NCBI GenBank assembly: GCA_964468725.1
Contig: CAYXVU010000241.1
Span: 1-9,232 of the forward strand
Origin: CAYXVU01 sp964468725
GTDB lineage: Bacteria > Acidobacteriota > Blastocatellia > UBA7656
Length of the DNA: 9,232 bases
Direction: 5' to 3'
Position numbers and translations under genes: made by a program. A model generated the notes under the pieces. The model searched no databases, was not told where the DNA came from, and worked only from the letters and a program-made list of their open reading frames with translations. Of the stretch, positions 6,624 to 9,232 are shown piece by piece (positions within the stretch are counted from its first letter, which is position 1; each line of letters opens with the position of its first letter).

Positions 6624-7097
6624 CTATTCGATGCGCGTGCCGGTAAACGAGCCGTTCGACGTGTCGTAGAGCGCCGGGTTGCGGCTGTTTTCGCTGTCCC
6701 ACATCACGATGACATCGCCTTTTTTGAAGAGCGTATCCTGTTTGATCTTGCCCTTCAAAATCAGCGTCGCACATGGCGTGTTTTCGGCACAGGGCATTTC
6801 GAGCGTGAGCGAAACCTGTTTGCCCGATTGCCGCCATACGCCGGGAACCGTCTGATCGGCAAAATCGGTTAGCATCGCTCTGCCATGTAAACTCTGCCCG
6901 CGCGGGCTGGCTTCGACGTTGAGCGTGAAGATCACCTTCTCGCTGCTGCCCGGCGCTGCCGGAATGGTGACGATGAATTGCCATTTGCCATCGAAAGATT
7001 TGGCGGCCAGCGCATTGGCATTGAAGGCGAGCAGCGTTAAGGCGAAGGCAAACAGGAGGGCTGCGGCTTTGCGAAACAGCGGGATAGACTGGTTCAT
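6624..7097 (-). CDS. Exported protein of unknown function, paralogue of the gene upstream
   Basis: I do not recognise a named family. The 157-residue protein has a long signal peptide (hydrophobic 11-29; cleavage likely around residue 30-32). The mature part is probably all-beta, opening with FDGKWQFIVTIP (35-46), in the manner of small lipocalin-like or barrel proteins. Its second half aligns with the protein encoded just upstream: GVWRxSG (86-92), two cysteines in CAENTPC (103-109), TLILKGKI (111-118) and a terminal YDTSNGSF. The two Cys may form a disulfide after export. The ATG overlaps the upstream stop as ATGA and has a strong GGAGGAGGT site 8 bp upstream, so translation is probably coupled. 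The CHAP gene follows after 27 bp. Confidence 0.8.
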   Translation of the reverse strand: MNQSIPLFRKAAALLFAFALTLLAFNANALAAKSFDGKWQFIVTIPAAPGSSEKVIFTLNVEASPRGQSLHGRAMLTDFADQTVPGVWRQSGKQVSLTLEMPCAENTPCATLILKGKIKQDTLFKKGDVIVMWDSENSRNPALYDTSNGSFTGTRIE

Positions 7098-7585
7098 TGT
7101 GTTGCACCTCCTCCGATTTTATCGCCGCGAAAATCGAAGACCCAGGTATCGTATCCGGTCGGGCGCGCGGTATCGGCTTCTTCGAAGAAGACGGTCATCG
7201 TCCCTCTGATGCGGTCGGTGCGGGTGAAGCGTCCGCGCATGATTACAGTGCCGCACGGTGTGTTTTTGTTCGGACACCAGAGTTGAAAGGTGGCGCTCAA
7301 CCGGTCGCCGCTCACGCGCCATACGCCGAGCGGATGCACGCTGGTGCCGACATCTTCGCGGTCAACGAAGCCGGTGCGAACGCCGCCCTCTTCGCTAAAA
7401 TGCATGTCGCGTTCGGGAAAGCCGAGCGTATTGCCCAGTCGGGAAAAGGCTTCGCCGTTGATCGGTGTGGAGGTGACGATCCACTCTCCGGCCAAGGTGA
7501 ACTCCGTCGCTTGCATCTCGGCAGTGGGAACGAATGCCTGAGCAAAGGCGAAGAGCATGACAAGAATCAATAACCCTCTCTTCAT
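7094..7585 (-). CDS. Exported protein of unknown function, first gene of the CHAP operon
   Basis: The 163-residue product has a signal peptide (hydrophobic 4-19; cleavage likely between residues 17 and 27) and a probably beta-rich mature domain starting FTLAGEWIVTSTP (29-41). It shares with the next gene the series GVWRxSG (87-93), a Cys pair in CPNKNTPC (104-111, CX6C rather than CX5C), TVIMRGRF (113-120) and GYDTWVF (144-150), so the two look like a diverged tandem duplication. It has an extra middle segment (about 45-80) that includes GFPERDMHFSEEGG. No known catalytic motif is seen. A strong GAGGAGG site (7593-7599) and a candidate promoter precede the ATG at 7585. Its C-terminal GGG codons contain the ribosome site of the next gene. 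Confidence 0.82.
   Translation of the reverse strand: MKRGLLILVMLFAFAQAFVPTAEMQATEFTLAGEWIVTSTPINGEAFSRLGNTLGFPERDMHFSEEGGVRTGFVDREDVGTSVHPLGVWRVSGDRLSATFQLWCPNKNTPCGTVIMRGRFTRTDRIRGTMTVFFEEADTARPTGYDTWVFDFRGDKIGGGATQ
7106..7114 (-). promoter_or_regulatory. Ribosome binding site inside the upstream gene's end
   Basis: The minus strand reads GGAGGAGGT, which also encodes the Gly-Gly-Gly near the C-terminus of the first exported protein. It lies 8 bp before the overlapping ATGA start of the second, indicating coupled and efficient translation. Confidence 0.8.
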
Positions 7586-7609
7586 GATATTGCCTCCTCG
7601 GTTTCTTTA

Positions 7610-7639
7610 ATAAGACACCGACAGCCAAAACCTCGTCAA
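7610..7639 (-). promoter_or_regulatory. Candidate sigma70-type promoter of the exported-protein/CHAP operon
   Basis: The minus strand carries TTGACG (7634-7639) and TCTTAT (7610-7615) separated by 18 bp. The -35 matches 5 of 6 consensus bases and the -10 matches 4 of 6. The predicted transcript would start near 7603, giving a short leader of about 18 nt that still includes the GAGGAGG ribosome site. Position and orientation fit the operon well. Confidence 0.5.
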
Positions 7640-7849
7640 GCAATTTTCGGTTCTTTCCAGCCTGTTGCTGAGTGTCTATTCGGTCTGTCGCACTCGCTGC
7701 ATCGCGGTAATTGGTCTGTCGTTGCTGCTAAACTACCTGCCGCCGATGCGGAGGCGGGCAATGAAGAAGATCGGTACGTGATTGCCAAGAGGTTGTCTCA
7801 GACGAATGGGCATTGGGTAGGGCCGCCGGTTGAACATCAGAGGGGAAGA
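7640..7849. other. Spacer between hydrolase gene and the CHAP operon promoter
   Basis: Apart from the hairpin at 7736-7758, this stretch has no open frame I can support. Two copies of the 9-mer ggtctgtcg (7682-7690 and 7713-7721), each followed closely by gctgc, form a short direct repeat of uncertain meaning. Confidence 0.35.
7736..7758. repeat. GC-rich hairpin in the spacer after the hydrolase gene
   Basis: Nine-base arms (cctgccgcc and ggaggcggg) flank a five-base loop gatgc; eight positions pair, one of them as G-T, with one mismatch. No T-run follows on either strand, so it is not a typical intrinsic terminator. It may be a REP-like intergenic element or a factor-dependent stop. Confidence 0.4.
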
Positions 7850-8836
7850 CTATTTTCGGCTATGGGTTTTGAACCATAAAACGACGCGCCGATCACCGTC
7901 ATGGCGATTGTGAAACAACAGATGGTTATCGCCTGCATAGATCAACAACTCGTAAGGTTTGCCTAACACTTGCAACTTCTCGGCGAGCCGCAAAGCCTGT
8001 AGCGGGCTGACCGAGGCGTCTGCGCCGCCATGCAGAATCAGGATGGGAGCGTTGATCTTTTCTGGCCATTGCAAAGCGGAGCGCCGCGTGAGGATCTCCG
8101 ACTTGCGCGTTTGGTAATCCGGCCACAGGCGTTCCGGCCTGAGACGGCGCTCCGGTGGGTCGGCAGCGTGTTCATCAAAGAGAGCTTGGAGGTCGGTGAA
8201 CGCGCCGATTACGGCTGCCGCTTTTGCGGGAAAGCCATCCCGAAGCGCCTGATAGGTCATCATGCCGCCGCGCGATTCGCCATATAAAAACAGATTGTCG
8301 GCGTCGGCAAAGGGCAAGGCAGGGATGAGCGCGGCGGCATTCATCAGGTCTTTTACCTCTGCGCCGCCCATTTCGTCATAGCCCTCGCCGCCATCGCTTT
8401 GCCGAAGCAAGGGAGCGACAATCACAAATCCTGCTTGCGCCAGCCGATGAAAACGACTGAGCAATTCGGGCGCGATGTCGCCGCGTACAGCCGAACCGCG
8501 ATTGAAGATGATGACCGGATATTTTTGCCCTTTTGTCTGCCTCGGTTTGTAAAGATAGGCGATGACCTTCAACCCATCACTTCGGTAGGTGAGTTTGTAC
8601 AAGTGGAAGCGCGAGTCGCGCACAGCGGCGTTATATTCCGCTTGCGTAGCGTAGCGCGCGACATCGGTGTTTCGTTGCGCTGCTCGATAAGAAGGAAAGG
8701 TGTACAACGATTGTCTGATGATGTCACCGTCACGCGTTGCGGCAGCCTGCGGTAAGGAGTGAGCGAATGCGGCTGATGCAGCGGAGGCCAAACCGAGCGT
8801 GATGAAAAGAAAACCTGGCATAAGTTTGTGGGTCAT
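7850..8836 (-). CDS. Exported alpha/beta hydrolase (prolyl-oligopeptidase / dienelactone-hydrolase type)
   Basis: The 328-residue protein has a signal peptide (hydrophobic 8-24; probable cleavage after AFA at 25) and a single alpha/beta-hydrolase domain of the S9 peptidase-like group. The beta strand YPVIIFNRG (106-114) supplies the likely oxyanion region. The nucleophile elbow is GESRGG with Ser188; the acid is Asp273 in LHGGADASV, and the base is His305 in GDNHLLF, so the full catalytic triad is present in the right order. There is no beta-propeller, so a large-substrate endopeptidase of the classic type is unlikely; a secreted esterase or small peptidase is more probable. The start at 8836 has an in-frame stop directly upstream; Met6 is a possible alternative. 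It is separated by 264 bp from the next minus-strand gene and is probably transcribed alone. Confidence 0.85.
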   Translation of the reverse strand: MTHKLMPGFLFITLGLASAASAAFAHSLPQAAATRDGDIIRQSLYTFPSYRAAQRNTDVARYATQAEYNAAVRDSRFHLYKLTYRSDGLKVIAYLYKPRQTKGQKYPVIIFNRGSAVRGDIAPELLSRFHRLAQAGFVIVAPLLRQSDGGEGYDEMGGAEVKDLMNAAALIPALPFADADNLFLYGESRGGMMTYQALRDGFPAKAAAVIGAFTDLQALFDEHAADPPERRLRPERLWPDYQTRKSEILTRRSALQWPEKINAPILILHGGADASVSPLQALRLAEKLQVLGKPYELLIYAGDNHLLFHNRHDGDRRVVLWFKTHSRK

Positions 8837-9041
8837 GAGTCACGAATCTCTGAGTCTATGGCCACTGCTAAACGGTTACGCAGGGCACCTCCTTCCGTGT
8901 GCAGAATGTTTCTATATGCGCAACAAAGTCAGAATCCGGATCCGCCCTAGTTGGGTTCCCCTCCTGCTTGCTAACCCCAGACTTGCTTTCCCGATGGCTG
9001 GCGGATAGAGTGCTGAACGATTCGAATAGGAGGGGGCGGCC
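8837..9041. other. Divergent intergenic region
   Basis: The 205 bp separate the hydrolase and the zinc-ribbon gene. On the plus strand TTGCTT (8983-8988) and TAGAGT (9006-9011) are 17 bp apart, a weak promoter candidate for the right-hand gene. On the minus strand an AGGAGGTG word (near 8886-8894) looks like a ribosome site but has no suitable start codon after it. Confidence 0.3.
9028..9033 (+). promoter_or_regulatory. Ribosome binding site supporting a TTG start
   Basis: AGGAGG lies 8 bp before the TTG at 9042, directly after an in-frame TAG at 9027-9029. No ATG is available in frame nearby, so this site decides the start. Confidence 0.75.
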
Positions 9042-9232
9042 TTGAGTCAGGATGTCGTGAATTGTCCGAGTTGTTCGCGGCGCACGCCCGCGGCGCGCGC
9101 CGCATGCCTCTACTGCGGCGTGGCGCTGCCCGTTACTGCGATTGAAAAAGCGCCGCCGCAACGAAATCTTGATACCTTTACGCGCGCTTTCAATGCTGTT
9201 CTGTTGCCGACGCAGGCGCGGGATCGCGCCGT
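9042..9232 (+). CDS. Zinc-ribbon protein, N-terminal fragment (runs off right edge)
   Basis: The frame is open from a TTG codon to the window edge, 63 full codons. The first 25 residues contain a compact zinc ribbon with Cys8 and Cys11 (CPSC) and Cys22 and Cys25 (CLYCG), rich in Arg and Ala between the pairs. The following part reads LDTFTRAFNAVLLPTQARDRA and looks helical. Such N-terminal ribbons are often attached to membrane or regulatory domains, but the rest is outside the window, so no function is assigned. A GTG at 9057 is an alternative start but is too far from the AGGAGG site. It is divergent from the hydrolase gene. Confidence 0.75.
   Translation, partial: MSQDVVNCPSCSRRTPAARAACLYCGVALPVTAIEKAPPQRNLDTFTRAFNAVLLPTQARDRA

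Noticed and set aside
6499..7107. 202-codon minus-strand frame
   Set aside because: It is out of frame with the second exported protein, which has a signal peptide, strong ribosome site and paralogue; the long frame has skewed Gln/Arg/His composition.
8868..9161. 97-codon minus-strand frame near the right edge
   Set aside because: It is antisense to the zinc-ribbon start, which has a strong ribosome site and paired CxxC motifs.

Overview
The window is chromosomal DNA of moderate GC from a free-living bacterium. The gene content suggests Acidobacteriota, possibly the Blastocatellia: a SCO-type copper chaperone with a fused copper-binding domain and a CX5C metal site, a DUF2911 protein, a large GT39 membrane glycosyltransferase, and short heptanucleotide tandem repeats. 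This placement is inference from protein style; there is no rRNA or marker gene to confirm it.

Left block (1-3527, minus strand): a surface-glycan module. In transcription order it holds a GT39-type polytopic glycosyltransferase, a class I methyltransferase with a coiled coil and a C-terminal beta-rich module, and the N-terminus of a family 2 glycosyltransferase that runs off the left edge. The last two genes abut closely (20 bp, or a GTGA overlap if the upstream start is used) and are probably co-transcribed. Together they probably build or modify a cell-surface polysaccharide.

Middle block (3843-5915, plus strand): a CusF-like/SCO1 lipoprotein, an exported DUF2911 protein 62 bp behind it, and a DUF983 zinc-ribbon membrane protein. 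A 274-bp spacer before the DUF983 gene carries a tandem heptamer array ending 15 bp before its start codon. SCO proteins act in copper delivery to cytochrome oxidase, and DUF983 genes are found near oxidase-assembly genes in other phyla, so a respiratory or copper theme is possible.

Right block (5997-8836, minus strand): an alpha/beta hydrolase (prolyl-oligopeptidase/dienelactone-hydrolase type) and, further along in the direction of transcription, a compact operon. The operon encodes two exported proteins that look like diverged paralogues of each other (joined by an ATGA overlap), followed by a membrane-anchored CHAP-domain amidase or peptidase. A plausible sigma70-type promoter and strong Shine-Dalgarno sites support this unit. 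At the far right a zinc-ribbon protein starts on the plus strand from a TTG codon and is cut by the window edge.

There are no RNA genes, insertion sequences, CRISPR arrays or phage genes that I can see. No clear new multi-gene system is visible. The items most worth a second look are the exported paralogue pair linked to the CHAP gene, and the heptamer arrays flanking the spacer before the DUF983 gene.
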